Source of the DNA: Engraulis encrasicolus | Lineage: Eukaryota > Chordata > Actinopteri > Clupeiformes > Engraulidae | Length of the DNA: 64,000 bases | Assembly (NCBI RefSeq): GCF_034702125.1 | Contig: NC_085859.1 | Coordinates: 8,132,440-8,196,439 of the forward strand | Reading direction: 5' to 3' | In this document: positions 11,981-23,820 of the stretch, piece after piece | Layout: each line of letters begins with the position of its first letter | How positions within the stretch are numbered: the first letter of the stretch is position 1 | Position numbers and translations under genes: made by a program | Notes under the pieces: generated by a model | Told to the model about the DNA's origin: nothing | The model's database searches: none | What the model saw: the letters and a program-made list of their open reading frames with translations, nothing else

Positions 11981-14900
11981 ACACACACGCGCGCGCGCAC
12001 ACAGGGAGACAGGAGACTAGAGCAAGAAAGCCAGCTGATTGACCATACCCAGTCCAAAAATATCATGGGGGCTATCATAATCCAACAGACAATAATGTCT
12101 TCAGATGTCAGTTTTGCAGCCCAAATAATTCAAATATGCCGTAATTTTGAATTTCTAGTTGAAGTAGCTTGTAATGTTAGTTCGCTACATTTTCCACATG
12201 GTTGTACCTTGCCGTTTCTATTGGAGGTAGCTTGTCTACGTGGTGGAGCTAAATGTTAGCTCACTATGTTAGCAAATTACGAGTAGTTCTATCAGTCTTT
12301 GGAGCTTGCCCAAAACTACACAAACATGCAGATAGCCAACAAACACAAGCGAATCTACACACATCACATTACACGTGGTATAACTAAATCACGCTGCCTG
12401 CCCACTATGAATTCAGGAAAGGTGTGTCTGTTTGAAAGGGGGTGTTAGCTTGGTGACATGATAGAACGGGTGCTTCGAAGTGATAGAACTAGAACTTGAC
12501 TGAAGACAAGTAGAAAACATGACAACAACATTGACACCAGTGCTTCGGCGAGCACATCAGGAAAAAAACAGATGTCCTACCTTAGGCTGTCCTGTTACTT
12601 GAAGTCGATGGAGCCCAAATATCCATTTAGATTCGGCAAATATCCATTTTGATAGATACAGCTAGATATAGGCCTAGTGTGATTGAATAGTGGATGCTAA
12701 AATGAGAGGAAAATGTCAACATTGTGACCTATGGCTGCTAAAAAAAACCCTGAATGATCTAAGAATGAAATGAAATGGGATCCCTATATTCTAGAAGTCA
12801 TTGAGTTATCGAGATATTAAACATTCCAGATTTTGTTTCATAAACCACGAGCCCGCCTGGCTCTATTCAAGCCAGCATAGAACTGACACCTGATTGGTTG
12901 ACAGCAGCATGACATCACTACAACGAGGCTAGATCTACTAACAAGGTGGATAGCGGCTTCGGTTGGAAAGTTGTTATTTGTACAGTTCCATATTTACATC
13001 ATCGTGTCAGAATCGTGCGGTCTGTGCTGGTTACAAAGTTGCATAATGACAGGAGCGGTATCACTGCTCAAAGTGTGGTCCACGGAGCTCTTCTCTACTA
13101 TTTCTTATTCTTAATCATATTATTATTAGGCCTATTATACATATTTTATTTATGTCAGTCCAGTCCAGAGAGATTCGGGGCTAATCCCCGGAGATCCGGG
13201 GCTGTAGCCCCGAATGCCCAGGTCTGTCGACGCGCCTGCCCGGAGGAATTCCCGGATCTGTCGAGTGTCCCCCCAGAATACATGGATCTCAAGCCGGTAT
13301 TCAGTAAGTCCAAAGCCTCTTCCCTACCCCCTCACCGCCCATATGATTGTGCTATTAACCTCCTTCCTGGTACCACTCCCCCCAGAGGTGGTCTATACTC
13401 CCTGTCGCGGCCTGAAACAGAAGCTATGAACAAGTACATCCAAGAGTCCCTTGCTGCTGGCATCATCCGCCCTTCATCATCGCCTGCTGGAGCCGTTTTT
13501 TTCTTTGTGGCCCTGCATTGGCCCTGCATTGATTACAGAGGTTTAAATGAAATCACTGTTAAAAACCGTTATCCTCTCCCTCTCATGTCCTCAGCATTCG
13601 AGCTCCTCCAAGACGCCAAGGTATTCACCAAGCTGGACCTGAGGAATGCCTACCATCTTGTCCGTATCCGTGATGGTGATGAATGGAAGACGGCCTTCAA
13701 CACCACCTCAGGTCATTATGAGTACTTGGTCATGCCGTTTGGCCTTACCAATGCCCCAGCAGTTTTTCAGTCCTTAGTCAATGATGTCCTAAGAGACATG
13801 CTCAACCAGTATGTTTTTGTATTCTTAGACGACATATTGATATTCTCAAAGTCACTCACTGAGCATGTTGTCCATGTCCGTAAGGTCCTGAAGCGCCTTC
13901 TAGAGAATCAGCTCTTTGTGAAGGCGGAGAAGTGCGAGTTCCACCAGGAGACCATCGCCTTCCTTGGATACGTGGTGTCACCGGGAACCATCCAAATGGA
14001 CCAACGTAAGGTCAAGGCAGTGTTGGAATGGCCCACACCTACCAATCGACGGGACCTGCAGAGCTTCCTGGGTTTTGCCAACTTTTATCGCCGCTTTGTC
14101 CGAAACTTCAGCACGGTAGCCGCCCCCCTCACCGCCCTGACCTCTACAGCAGTGAAGTTTGTGTGGACCACAGCTGCAGAGGAGGCCTTTCAAGAACTGA
14201 AGGGGCGCTTCACATCTGCACCGATCCTGATCCAACCCGATCCCAACCGGCAGTTCATTGTGGAGGTCGATGCTTCTGAGGTTGGAGTTGGGGCAGTGCT
14301 CTCCCAGCGTTCAGCCAAGGATAATCGCATCCACCCATGTGCCTACTTCTCACATCGTCTCTCACCAGCAGAACAGAATTATGATGTGGGAAACCGTGAG
14401 CTGCTAGCGGTCAAGTTAGCCCTGGAGGAGTGGAGGCAATGGTTGGAAGGCGCCCCGCAACCCTTTTTAGTCTGGACTGACCACAAAAACCTGCAATACA
14501 TCAGCACGGCCAAGAGACTGAACCCCCGGCAAGCACGCTGGTCCCTATTCTTCTCCAGGTTTAACTTCACCCTGTCCTACCGTCCCGGTCATAAGAATGT
14601 TAAGCCTGATGCTCTGTCCCGCCAGTTCGCCACATCTAAGAGAGCTCCAGACTCCAACACCATCCTCCCTTCCCACTGCATTTTGGGGGCAGTTCAGTTC
14701 GATGTGGAATCCGCTGTGAGGGCTGCTCAAGCGGGTGAAGCAGGTCCCAGTGACTGTCCCACTAACTGTCTGTATGTTCCTAACTCTGTCCGCTCACAGG
14801 TGATGCAGTGGGGCCACTACACCAAGCTGTCATGCCATCCTGGACCCGGACGAACCGAGAAGTTCATCGGGAGGAGATTTTGGTGGCCATCCATGAAGGA

Positions 14901-16079
14901 GGACATTACCAAGTTTGTCCAAACCTGTCCGGTCTGTACACAAAACAAGACATCCACTCAACGCCCTGCTGGTCTGTTGCAACCCCTACTGGTGCCACAC
15001 AGACCATGGTCCCACATCTCCCTAGATTTTGTGACTGGACTGCCACCATCAGACGGTAACACTACCATTCTTACTGTTGTGGACCGCTTCTCTAAGTCGG
15101 TTCATTTCATTCCTGCACCGGGTCTCCCCTCTGCTAAAGAAACTGCTAACCTGATGATCCAACATGTATTCCGAATACATGGCTTACCTGTAGAAGTAGT
15201 GTCAGACCGGGGTCCCCAATTTACTTCTGCATTCTGGAAGGCTTTCTGTAAATTGCTTGGTGCCTCTGTATGCTTATCCTCTGGTTTCCACCCGCAGAGC
15301 AATGGCCAAAGTGACAGGGCGAACCAGTTGCTGGAGACGGTGCTACGCTGCATGGCATCCCAGAATCCAGCCAGCAGCTTCCATGGGCTGAGTATGCCAT
15401 CAATTCGCACGTCTCCTCAGCTACGGGCAGATCACCCTTCGAGAGCTCCTTGGGGTACCAACCACCGTTGTTCCCTGACCAGGAGAAGGAGGTTGGGGTT
15501 CCGTCGGCAGAAGCCTTCATCCGTCGGTGCCGCCGAACGTGGAGGCGCACCCGCTCCGCCCTGCTTCGTTCCTCTGCCAGGATGAAGGTCCAAGCTGACA
15601 AGCGTCGCTCCCGGGCGCCTCGCTATCGTCAGGGACAACGCGTATGGCTCTCCACACAAGACCTGCCCCTGAAAACAGAGTCCCGCAAGCTCACTGCACG
15701 TTTCATTGGCCCATTCCCCATTGCTAAAGTCATCAGCCCCACAGCTGTACGGCTCAAGCTTCCCCTGAACCTACGCCGTATTCACCCCACATTCCACGTC
15801 TCTAAGATCAAGCCCTTTCTGTGTAACCCCATGCATCCTGCCCCCAAGCCACCCCCGGCCCCTCGCCTCATCGATGGCTCTGAAGCCTTCACTGTCCGCC
15901 GGCTGGTGGACGTTCGCCGTCGGGGCCGTGGGCTCCAGTATCTTGTTGATTGGGAGGGCTACGGTCCCGAGGAGAGATGCTGGGTCCCGGCCCGCCACAT
16001 CTTGGACCCCACTCTTGTCAGAGACTTCCGCCGTCAGCATCCCGTGCTGGCCCGAGGGCCGCCGAGAGGCGTCCGTTAG
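10533..16079 (+). pseudogene. pol of the gypsy element: PR-RT-RH-IN-chromodomain, interrupted
   Basis: The protease motif DSG starts at 10647. After the hAT-like insertion (11008-13238) the frame resumes at once with reverse transcriptase; the active site is FLDD, with the two Asp codons at 13828-13833. The conserved KKDG block before CIDYRGLN is missing. RNase H follows (about 14257-14620, TDHKNL). The integrase zinc domain has the H/H and CPVC ligands (14811-14941). Core catalytic codons are Asp 15025 and Asp 15205, but the third position (15313-15315, NGQSDRANQ) is Asp, not Glu. A frameshift near 15370-15395 moves the rest into another frame. That frame ends in a chromodomain (about 15886-16030, YLVDWEGYG) and a TAG at 16077-16079. 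Chromodomain integrases direct insertion to marked chromatin in this family. Confidence 0.9.
11008..13238. mobile_element. hAT-like non-autonomous element inside gypsy pol
   Basis: The ends are CAGGGGCGTC (11008) and GACGCGCCTG (to 13238), inverted with one mismatch, flanked by an exact 8-bp duplication, CCCGGAGG, at 11000-11007 and 13239-13246. Removing the element and one duplication restores the pol frame. Both subterminal regions carry ATCCGGGGCTGTAGCCC (near 11034 and 13194), which contains a near-palindrome. The interior has two short CA tracts (11718-11742, 11940-11975) and no transposase frame. Confidence 0.9.
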
Positions 16080-16090
16080 GAGGGGGGTAC

Positions 16091-16711
16091 TGTTAGGTTT
16101 CTGTGTTTTGGACTCTTGCCACCCTATGGACAGTTTTAGTACTGCAGGTGTGCTCATGGTTTGTTTTGGTCTCCTGCCACGCCCCCCTTTGCAGCTTCAC
16201 TCAATTGACTAATTATCCCAGCTGCTCCCTGTTTAGTTCTGTTTGCCTCCCCTACTTAAGCTCTGTCATTTCTCTGCTCTTTCTCTGATCGTCTGACCCT
16301 GACCTTGTGCCCATGACCCTGTTTTGTGAACCTGTCCGTGAGTAACTGTGAATCTGGAACCTCTGTTTTTGAATTGCTTGGAATTCTGTTTTTGTGAACT
16401 GCCTTTTTGAATTTTGAACCTGAATGCTTACCGGGATACTTACCTTTTGTTCCATGGACTGCCGTTTACATTTTTGACAAACTGAATACTTACCTCTGTT
16501 TTTTGAAAGAGATTTTGTTGCATTTTTTCTAATCGAGTTCTACGAGTCTCAGTATTTTTGTTGATGTTTTTTCTGTTGGACTTTTTTCATTTCTCTGGAA
16601 CTGTGATACACTGCTTTGGAACCAACCTCTACACTAGCCCTGTCATTGTGTGCGCAAAATAAATCTGCCAAACCTGATCTGCATTTGGGTCTCTGTCTCC
16701 GAATCCTTACA
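16091..16711 (+). repeat. 3' LTR of the gypsy element (full length)
   Basis: 621 bp, starts TGTTAGGTTTCTGTG and ends CCTTACA, followed by the GGCTG duplication. It contains the roughly 410 bp missing from the 5' LTR, including CTACTTAAGCTCTGTC, a possible TATA-like promoter region, and an AATAAA signal near 16659. Confidence 0.9.
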
Positions 16712-17738
16712 GGCTGGCCCAGGGTCCCTGTCAATGTTGTCCTCAGTCCTCCTCCCGTAGGAGGCGCTGTGACTACAGCCCCATTCACAATCACCTGGTT
16801 ATCAATGACCTTTGATAACCCATTGTCTTGCCCCAACCCTTCACTCTAGGTTTGGCCGCTGGACGATCAACACCGTATAGAGACTTGCGCAACTACTTTG
16901 GGACAAAGCATTATTTAATATCCGGCCGAATAACAAACATAGACTGCTTAGTTCATCTGTTCAAGTTGGGTCTCCTAAGGGGGCGTTGTCCCCTCCTCCT
17001 TCTTCTCTTTTTGTGGTGTTTGCACAAGACGTGCGCTACCGCCATCTACAGTGCTAAGAGGACTTCATTTATTCTCAACCTCAGGAATCAGAAGGTCTCC
17101 TAACCGAAGGTCTCCTAAAGGTGCTTTCACCCGACATAATGTGGATACCGGAAAAGAAACAAAATGACGCTTCTTCTTAGATCCACCTTCTTTGGCAGGA
17201 GTCATCAAGTCACATGATCAGGTGCACAGAGCACTGCACAGTGTTGATTTAACACTGCAGAGAGGAGTATCAAATGAAGAGTTCAGATGCAGATCTCTCT
17301 CACTGCATTTGTGATGTGTTTACAAAAACAGGCTGTATTTCTATTAATTCAGTAAACTCCAAAAACAGTCCATCTAATCTTGTTTGGGCTTGACTTGCTG
17401 GGGGCACTTAATGATAACATTTAATTGGCATTTTGATTGTGATAAATTGGTGAAAATGCTGTTTAACAATGAAATGGTAAAAAAAACAATTATGGCTTTT
17501 AGCGGATCTCCATCTGAACTCTTCAAATACAGTCTATTGAAGGATGTAAAACTTCACTCAAAGTGTTGAATGAATATTCAGAGTCTAAGTTAACAGTGAG
17601 TTAACAGGAGTGTAGTTGGTGCTGATCTCTCAGTGTTCAATTCACACTGCCAAATGTACTGTGTTTAATTCACACTGCCAAATGTACTGTGTTTAATTCA
17701 CACTGACAAATGTGTTATACAGTAGAACATGACAAAGT
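16712..17738. other. Noncoding DNA with a 32-bp triplet repeat
   Basis: No gene recognised. At 17633-17716 a unit of about 30 bp, TTCACACTGCCAAATGTACT, occurs three times. The word AGATCCACCTTCTTTG (about 17179) also occurs at about 58013, upstream of copy 3. Confidence 0.4.
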
Positions 17739-17800
17739 TGTTCCTACCTCTCAAATATTTCTGTGTCTTTCCGCATGACTGAAATTACTCGTCTATCAGG
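17739..17800 (+). repeat. Orphan fragment of the finTRIM 5'-flank module
   Basis: GTTCCTACCTCTCAAATATT and TGTGTCTTTCCGCATGACTG match 2638-2700 closely, and the flanks of copies 2 (34612-34680) and 3 (56385-56450) less closely. No RING/B-box exon follows, so this looks like a remnant of a further TRIM unit or a stray duplicate. Confidence 0.55.
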
Positions 17801-20349
17801 CTTGTACAAAATTCAGAATGGAAATGAGAATGACCCCAAAAATCCAATTCAATTCTCGAATTTAAAACTCTTGAATTTTAAATTTCAAACAGGAAATGGA
17901 ATTGCAATTCGAATTGGAATTGCAGGAAGCTGAATTTCACAGAATTTAAATTCGAAGAAATTCAAAGCAATCACATAATACGGATACTAGGAAGGGATGG
18001 TCAGTATCTCGAATACTTCTAATTAAAATTCATTTCGAAATACAAAGTAGTATTTTGCATTTTATATTTCATGTTAGTGAATTACAAGTAGGCCTATTTG
18101 AATTTTGTATCAAAGTACTTTGCCCCCTGTATTTTGAATTTTCAAAATAAAAGAGAGTACAATAGCTTACTTTCTCCTGAACTATGCAATTACATAGTAG
18201 GAACACTAGATTGACCACATAGTATGTAAGTGGAGCTAGTAGCTATTTTGGAATGTACAAGTGCTTGTATGGGAAAGGGATGAAGGACTCAAGCTGACAA
18301 TCCAAAGATTGACAGTTCAATAACATTGGCAGGTGACTACCCGACTACGAATAATCAGCCTCAAAATTCTGAATTATTGAATATATGCTGTTGGATCGAA
18401 AACCGCCACTCTTGATCAAATATCATCGATAATTGAAATTGCCATGCTAAGCACCAAAGGTGCAACCGAGACGATTACTAATGCTGTGCCCTGCTTCACC
18501 CACAAAATGTCACCAGAGAGGATCTGTGGGTAATACGAGAGAGAAATCTCTCTACTTTTTCCGGGTGGTACTGTCCACTAAGTGGCGCCATCCAGACAGC
18601 GCAAAGGAGCGCAGAGGCTGTTAGAATGAATGGGGTCCCATGGAGCTCAACAACAGATGCTGCCATTGCTTTGGGAGATAATTTGTATCATCATTTCATT
18701 TTATTTTTCCCAAAGGCAGGATAAATTACCCTTTCAAACAGCACTTAGTTTGAATGTTTAAACTGGCTGGATCTTTGTAAAATACGTATTTGTTGTCACT
18801 ATGACGTCACGAGTGGCTTCACACACTGCGTTTAGATTGGTCGCCCGGCTGCATTGCTGTGATCACGACGGCTGTAAAGCAATTTTGTTAGCAAGATGCT
18901 AGCGGAGCCTGACTCATAAATGCCAAAGCTGTAAGAAATCAGAAGGACATAACTCCCAGGTTATTGTACATATCATTTAAATCCACATTGGTTTCTCAGA
19001 ACTTACAGTAATATTGTCAAGTTTCAGCCGACAGCGAGCACAATTGTCAGTTATTAGCGCCAGCCTTATGAGCTCTGCTGTCTCGACAGCGCTCCCTAGG
19101 TGAACTGCAGGCACGGGTTGGAGGGCGAGATTGAACACTGTATGTAAACCCACTGTGATGTCACTCTAAGGCCACAAATGATGCATTAGTGACGCTTTGC
19201 AAGATACTACATGGACATAATTTACAAGAAACACTTTCTTGTTTATTGAACTCACATGCAGACCTTCACATATCAGTGCCATTTTTTTAAATGTTAGTTG
19301 TGCCAAGTAGCCCATTGTTTATATAGCCATCTCCATGATTACAAGAACTGAACATTATTGTTTGTTCAATGACTGGAAATGATGGTTACACAGGAGTTTG
19401 AGTGGTTTAAAGTAGGCCTAACTTTTATTACTCAAGTGAATTGAATTGTTATTTTTGGTCATGCCATACAAGCCATTGTTTGTGTAGCGAAGTGAAATTG
19501 AGTTTCCCTGCCGAGACTCGAACCTGGATCTTCTGGCATGCAAAACTGGGGCTCTAACCACTACACCAAATAGCCAGACTAATTTGCATGCAATTCAGAA
19601 CACACGGACATACCTAGTAATGGTCACCGTTTTTGTTGTATTTTGTGTATTTTAAAATGAGTATTTTGATTATTAATACTGTTACTGTTGTGTATTTTGT
19701 AACATATTTGTAACATTTTAGAGCTGGGTATTTTGTATTGTATTTGGAAATACATTTAGTTGTGTCTTTGCCCATCCCTGGGTGGCGGTGTAGATTAAAA
19801 TTCAAAGAAACTCAAAGTTATGACAAAATAGGAACACTAGATGGTGCTATATATTTATCAGCATGTGTCTATTCCCAGCACTGCAAGGTGGCTGGGAAGA
19901 GTGAATTATAGCCCCCTTAGGTCACCTGCTGGGCTGCTTGCTAGCAGTGTTTTAGTATTTAGATGCGCCATTATTTGACTTTCAGAGTTTTTTAACTTAC
20001 ATTTTGAGTTAGTTCTCTATTTTCTGTAGACCCTATGTGGTAATATTTACATACTTTTTGGTACAAGTTTTTGGTAAGAAGTGTGAAAGTCATCTGAAGG
20101 CCCTGCATAACACTAATTATTATACATGCAACTACTGAAAATCACAATGGGGGCCTGCGTGGTATACATGTACTTGTCATTGTTCTATCATTTTGAATGC
20201 TGAATAGTAGTTAAATTCATTACCAATATTTTTGTTAACACTGTTGTACTTTTTTGTTAACACTGTTACACTGTTATTGTTGTATTTTATTATTTTGTGA
20301 TTGTGTGTTCATCCACTTCCTGAATTGCAGTGAGTTTCATTTAGTGTGG
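17801..20349. other. Noncoding repeat-rich DNA
   Basis: No gene recognised. 17807-18160 is AATTC-rich, with many short inverted words. 18555-19125 contains a diverged copy of the repeat seen at 1540-1640 (shared words CCGGGTGGTACTG, CTCGACAGCG, GAACTGCAGGCACGG). The tRNA-like sequence at 19503-19575 is listed separately. Confidence 0.4.
19503..19575 (-). repeat. tRNA-like head of a SINE or tRNA pseudogene
   Basis: On the minus strand there is an A-box-like TGGTGTAGTGGTTAGAGC and, about 30 bases on, a B box GGTTCGAGTCTC. The acceptor ends do not pair well and no CCA-adjacent stem closes, so a working tRNA is unlikely. A tRNA-derived SINE head fits best. Confidence 0.55.
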
Positions 20350-21546
20350 GTGCTAAGCAGGGCTTGAAAACGAAATTATTTTTCAAACGTTCCGTTCCGA
20401 ACGGTTCAGGCAAGTTTCAGTTTAACGTTTTCGTTCTTGCAATCGTTCCCCCACAAAAATATCGTTCCTGAACCGGTTCGGAACGAAAAATAACGTTCGT
20501 TCTTAACGTTCCTGCAGTGTTTAACGGGCATATTAAGTCTATTTTTCGTGGACTTTATCTTAGAATAGACGTACTCATTATTTCACCTTGATTTACACAG
20601 CTATTCTCAAAAATAATAACGCACCCAAAAACACTCAGATGGGCTATCCATCCTGGCTACAGATTTAACCTATGCCTAGGCCTATAAATAATTTCTTATA
20701 AACAGTAGCCTATGACAGCCTTATTTCCGGATACTTAACTCCTTACCTGGTTGTAGCCTATATCTTCAAAGGCTTGCGCTATAATTCTAACCCCGTCCAT
20801 TGGAAACATGACTGTTGCTGACAAAATTCCCTGTTTAACTCTCCTACAGACCAAGGCTATAATTGTGCAAACATTTCAAATCCTGACTTTAAAACAATGC
20901 ATGAACAGGCAAAATAGGCTGTTATGCATAGGTTAAAAACAATTTCCAAATCAGTTTCAGTAGGCTATCCTATGCTACGAGCTGACGGATAGGTTACATT
21001 AACAGCAAGACAAAATACACATTTGGAACCGAAGTCCATTTATTTATTTTTGCAGAAATCAATCAAACGAGTAGCCTAGAACACGTTGGTAGGCTATATG
21101 AAGTGCGCTCTGCGCTGGTCGTCACATTTAAACCACAACAGCAGTGACAACTGTAAGCGCAATGCGCTTCTGAAAACAAGTTCACAACAATCAAAGGAAG
21201 AGATTTGGGCTCCTTGGCCGTCAATAATGATAAAATAAAAAATAATTATATCTGTATTGCCTAACAAAAAAGCAGATAACCTAGGCCTATATAGGCTATT
21301 AAGGCTTTAAAGATTGGTAGATAGTGCCGTCACATTTGTTTTCAAAATAGGCTTACGGCAACATGGCTACAGAAATAAAAGGTAGGCGTAACCAGTTACA
21401 CTCAGTGCGCAATCTGCGCTTCTTCTGGGAAAAAAATCAATAGGCTATCAGGACCGGTCGTCAATAATAAAATAAAACAATTAGGCTGTCAGTAGCCTAT
21501 AGGCATACAATAATAACAAAATAAATAAATATGAATAGGACCTAGG

Positions 21547-22217
21547 TGTTGTGATTTCGGGACATTGTTGTGATTTTGGGACAATTGTGACATCTAGTGG
21601 CCATTGTGGACTCGTTATTCTTTTGGTGGGCGTGTGATCATGTTTGTTTTTGTTTTCATTGATCCATTTTGCCATGTGCTATGTCTCCGCCCCTTGTTTT
21701 TGATTCGCTGCCTCTGCCACCTGAAGCCCATCTCTGCCTGCCTGATTGCAAGTTTGTTTGGTATTACTAGCTACCTGTTCCTTTGTTCTACACTGAGTCT
21801 TTGCAGTGCTGCTTCGGTGAGTGACTGTGCAATCCTTGTTTAAAACTTTTTCATTTTGCTCTGTGGAATTTTTGCTCTGGACTATTTTTGATTTGAAGAA
21901 CTTTTGCTTGAGGAGAATTACTTTAAAGAGACACTATACTGAAGATATCTTTTGTTTTGGGATTATTGGAATTTTGGATTACCTGGACTTTGTGAACTTG
22001 CCATTTGGATTTTGGAACTTTATTTTTATTTTTATTTTTTGCCCTTCATTATTGGACTTTTTCGTTGTGGAGCTTTACCTTTGAAAATCGTGGATTATGA
22101 ATCTTCTGTGCTTTTGAACTTCATTAAAACCCCTGAACCTTTCGTTACATCTGCATCTGAGTCCAGTTCTTAGATTAGTTGGGTATCAAACCCGGATTTT
22201 TCTTCACCGTTGTAACA
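21547..22217. mobile_element. Solo LTR with 5-bp target duplication
   Basis: 671 bp from TGTTGTGATTTCGGG to CACCGTTGTAACA, flanked by CTAGG at 21542-21546 and 22218-22222. It has TG...CA ends, is T-rich and has no internal coding region, as expected after recombination between two LTRs. It lies inside the hAT element, near the 3' end of the transposase. Confidence 0.88.
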
Positions 22218-22369
22218 CTAGGCCTATATACGGCAAAATTGGGAGTGCTGCAACATTAGTATAGAAGAAATAAAATGCAATAAAAGATGCAATATAAGTT
22301 TCAATTGTGCTCAGGTCTATCTTTGGAGGGGGCTTTTCGTTCAATGATGATCTTAACGGGGAAAGAATA
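22204..22369 (-). pseudogene. C-terminal tail of the hAT transposase, separated by the LTR element
   Basis: Reading leftward from the LTR element, the frame continues LSPLRSSLNEK, the usual continuation after the ERAFSSLK motif of the hATC dimerisation domain that ends at 31694. The duplicated GAATA at 22365-22369 and 31694-31698 is the LTR element's target duplication, and the frame is continuous across it. Downstream the sequence no longer looks like hATC, and the solo LTR follows. Confidence 0.75.
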
Positions 22370-22370
22370 G

Positions 22371-22964
22371 TGTTAAGAAATTCTCTGCATTTATACATGT
22401 ATTATTGAAAATATACAATGTGATAAAAGTGTAACCTGTAGTTAGGATTTTCTTGTTTTCTATAATTCTGGTTATACTCTGTTATTCTCTGCTATTCTCT
22501 CTCTCTCTCCTTTGCTCTTTGAGTTATGTGACATCTCTGTACCACGAGAAAACATCTCTCTCTAAGTTATCACTTTGCTGAACTATGACCTTGGATGTTT
22601 AGGCTACGTGGAAGCTATACATCACAGGCGGCGCCAGTACGGAACAAGGGGGAGACAGACCATATTTGTCTCATATATAGTTCTACATATGCATGATGGG
22701 AAAGATGACGTTAGCATTTACTTGTTAGATCATGTCATGGACTGTGGGGCTGGGACTGGTTAAATAGGCTTGTTTTTGTATACAATTGAGGACTTGCTGG
22801 GTGGAATACTTCCTGTCTCCACGCAGTAACTTCTCCGGCCGCTAAACAATAAAATCTGCTCGCAGATTTTAAATGCTACCTCTGTTTCTGTGTGTGTTCT
22901 TTCAGGTCAATTTGATAAGGTAATACAGTGAAATTGTTAAGGTGATATAGTGAATTTATTCACA
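22371..22964 (+). repeat. 5' LTR of the gag-only retroelement
   Basis: Begins TGTTAAGAAATTC and ends TTTATTCACA. It contains a CATATATAG TATA-like box near 22673 and an AACAATAAAATC polyadenylation signal near 22847. It differs from the 3' LTR mainly by small indels near 22486, 22620 and 22862. Confidence 0.88.
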
Positions 22965-22969
22965 TCTTT

Positions 22970-22980
22970 TGGTCCTTCGA
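22970..22980 (+). promoter_or_regulatory. Primer binding site (tRNA-Tyr-like)
   Basis: TGGTCCTTCGA begins five bases after the 5' LTR. It is the complement of the eukaryotic tRNA-Tyr 3' end, CCA included. The match breaks at the 12th base, where the sequence reads TAGCCG, not GCCGG. Confidence 0.55.
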
Positions 22981-23452
22981 TAGCCGAACTAAAAAAATTG
23001 TCCTCCCTGATATATGAAGACGTACGGACGCGCTGGACACCAAGTTTTCACCCGGGACCCTGAAATAGGTGGCTTTGCCTCACTACCCCTTTATATTCAG
23101 CGACGACTGACCAACTGGGACCCACAGGATAGAGGTAGTATGGATTTGGATTTTTTATTTCTAAATTTTTGCCAGGATAGCTCGTTCCTGGGGTGACAGG
23201 TCATTGTTGATGCTGAAGAGTGTGCGCACCACGTTAGAGCCGTGGATCTTGGATGTTGAACTCTGATCTTTCCCCCAGGACCGGGGCTTGACGGCATTCC
23301 GCAGACGTGCGTAAGTAGTTTGAACTACTTAAGTCCTGGCTAGAGGCATAATATAAGACCTGGTTAGGCACCAAGACCTAGGCTTGAAGCTGTAAGCCCT
23401 GCACTATAGGCAGTAATAGAAGTCCTGGTCAGGCAAGCATACCGGTATATAT

Positions 23453-23584
23453 TCGATGTTGCATTGGAAATGACCTGTTTATAGAGCTTTGACTCCGGGA
23501 ATTTTTCGATGTTGCATTGGAAATGACCTGTATATAGAGCTTTGACTCCGGGAATTTTTCCATGTTGCATGGGAAATGACCTGT
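23453..23584 (+). repeat. 53-bp tandem repeat in the retroelement leader
   Basis: The unit TTGCATTGGAAATGACCTGT...TTTGACTCCGGGAATTTT starts at 23453, 23506 and 23559 (about 2.5 copies). It lies between the primer binding site and gag, in the untranslated leader. Confidence 0.8.
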
Positions 23585-23820
23585 ATTTGGTGAACCTGGG
23601 TTTTGAACCTGGGTAGCCTGTCCGAATTCTGTCCTTGTTTTGTTATGCCTGCATAACGCACTGACTTTTGTGGAGAGACCGGACTAAGCTTGTCTCGGCC
23701 TCTCTCTCTCGCAACACTTTGTAATGGCCTGGGAATTCTTTGTTGATTCAAAGTGTTTTTATGCTTCTGAACATATGGCTTTCTAGACAATGTAACTCAT
23801 CATACGGAAGGTTTAACTTA

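Larger units (their letters stand above)
9357..16711 (+). mobile_element. Ty3/gypsy chromovirus, degenerate, with nested hAT
   Basis: The element runs from TGTTAGG to CCTTACA and is flanked by a 5-bp target duplication, GGCTG, at 9352-9356 and 16712-16716. Internal order is gag, protease, reverse transcriptase, RNase H, integrase, chromodomain, which is the chromovirus layout of Ty3/gypsy. A polypurine tract (GGAGGGGGG, 16079-16087) precedes the 3' LTR. It is inactive as it stands: gag and integrase are frameshifted, the 5' LTR is shortened, and a 2.2 kb element interrupts pol. Confidence 0.93.

Noticed and set aside
12946..13238. N-terminal extension of the gypsy RT frame
   Set aside because: This stretch belongs to the nested hAT-like element; the open frame through it is accidental.
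19503..19575. A working tRNA gene
   Set aside because: A and B boxes are present but the acceptor and anticodon stems do not close; a SINE head is more likely.
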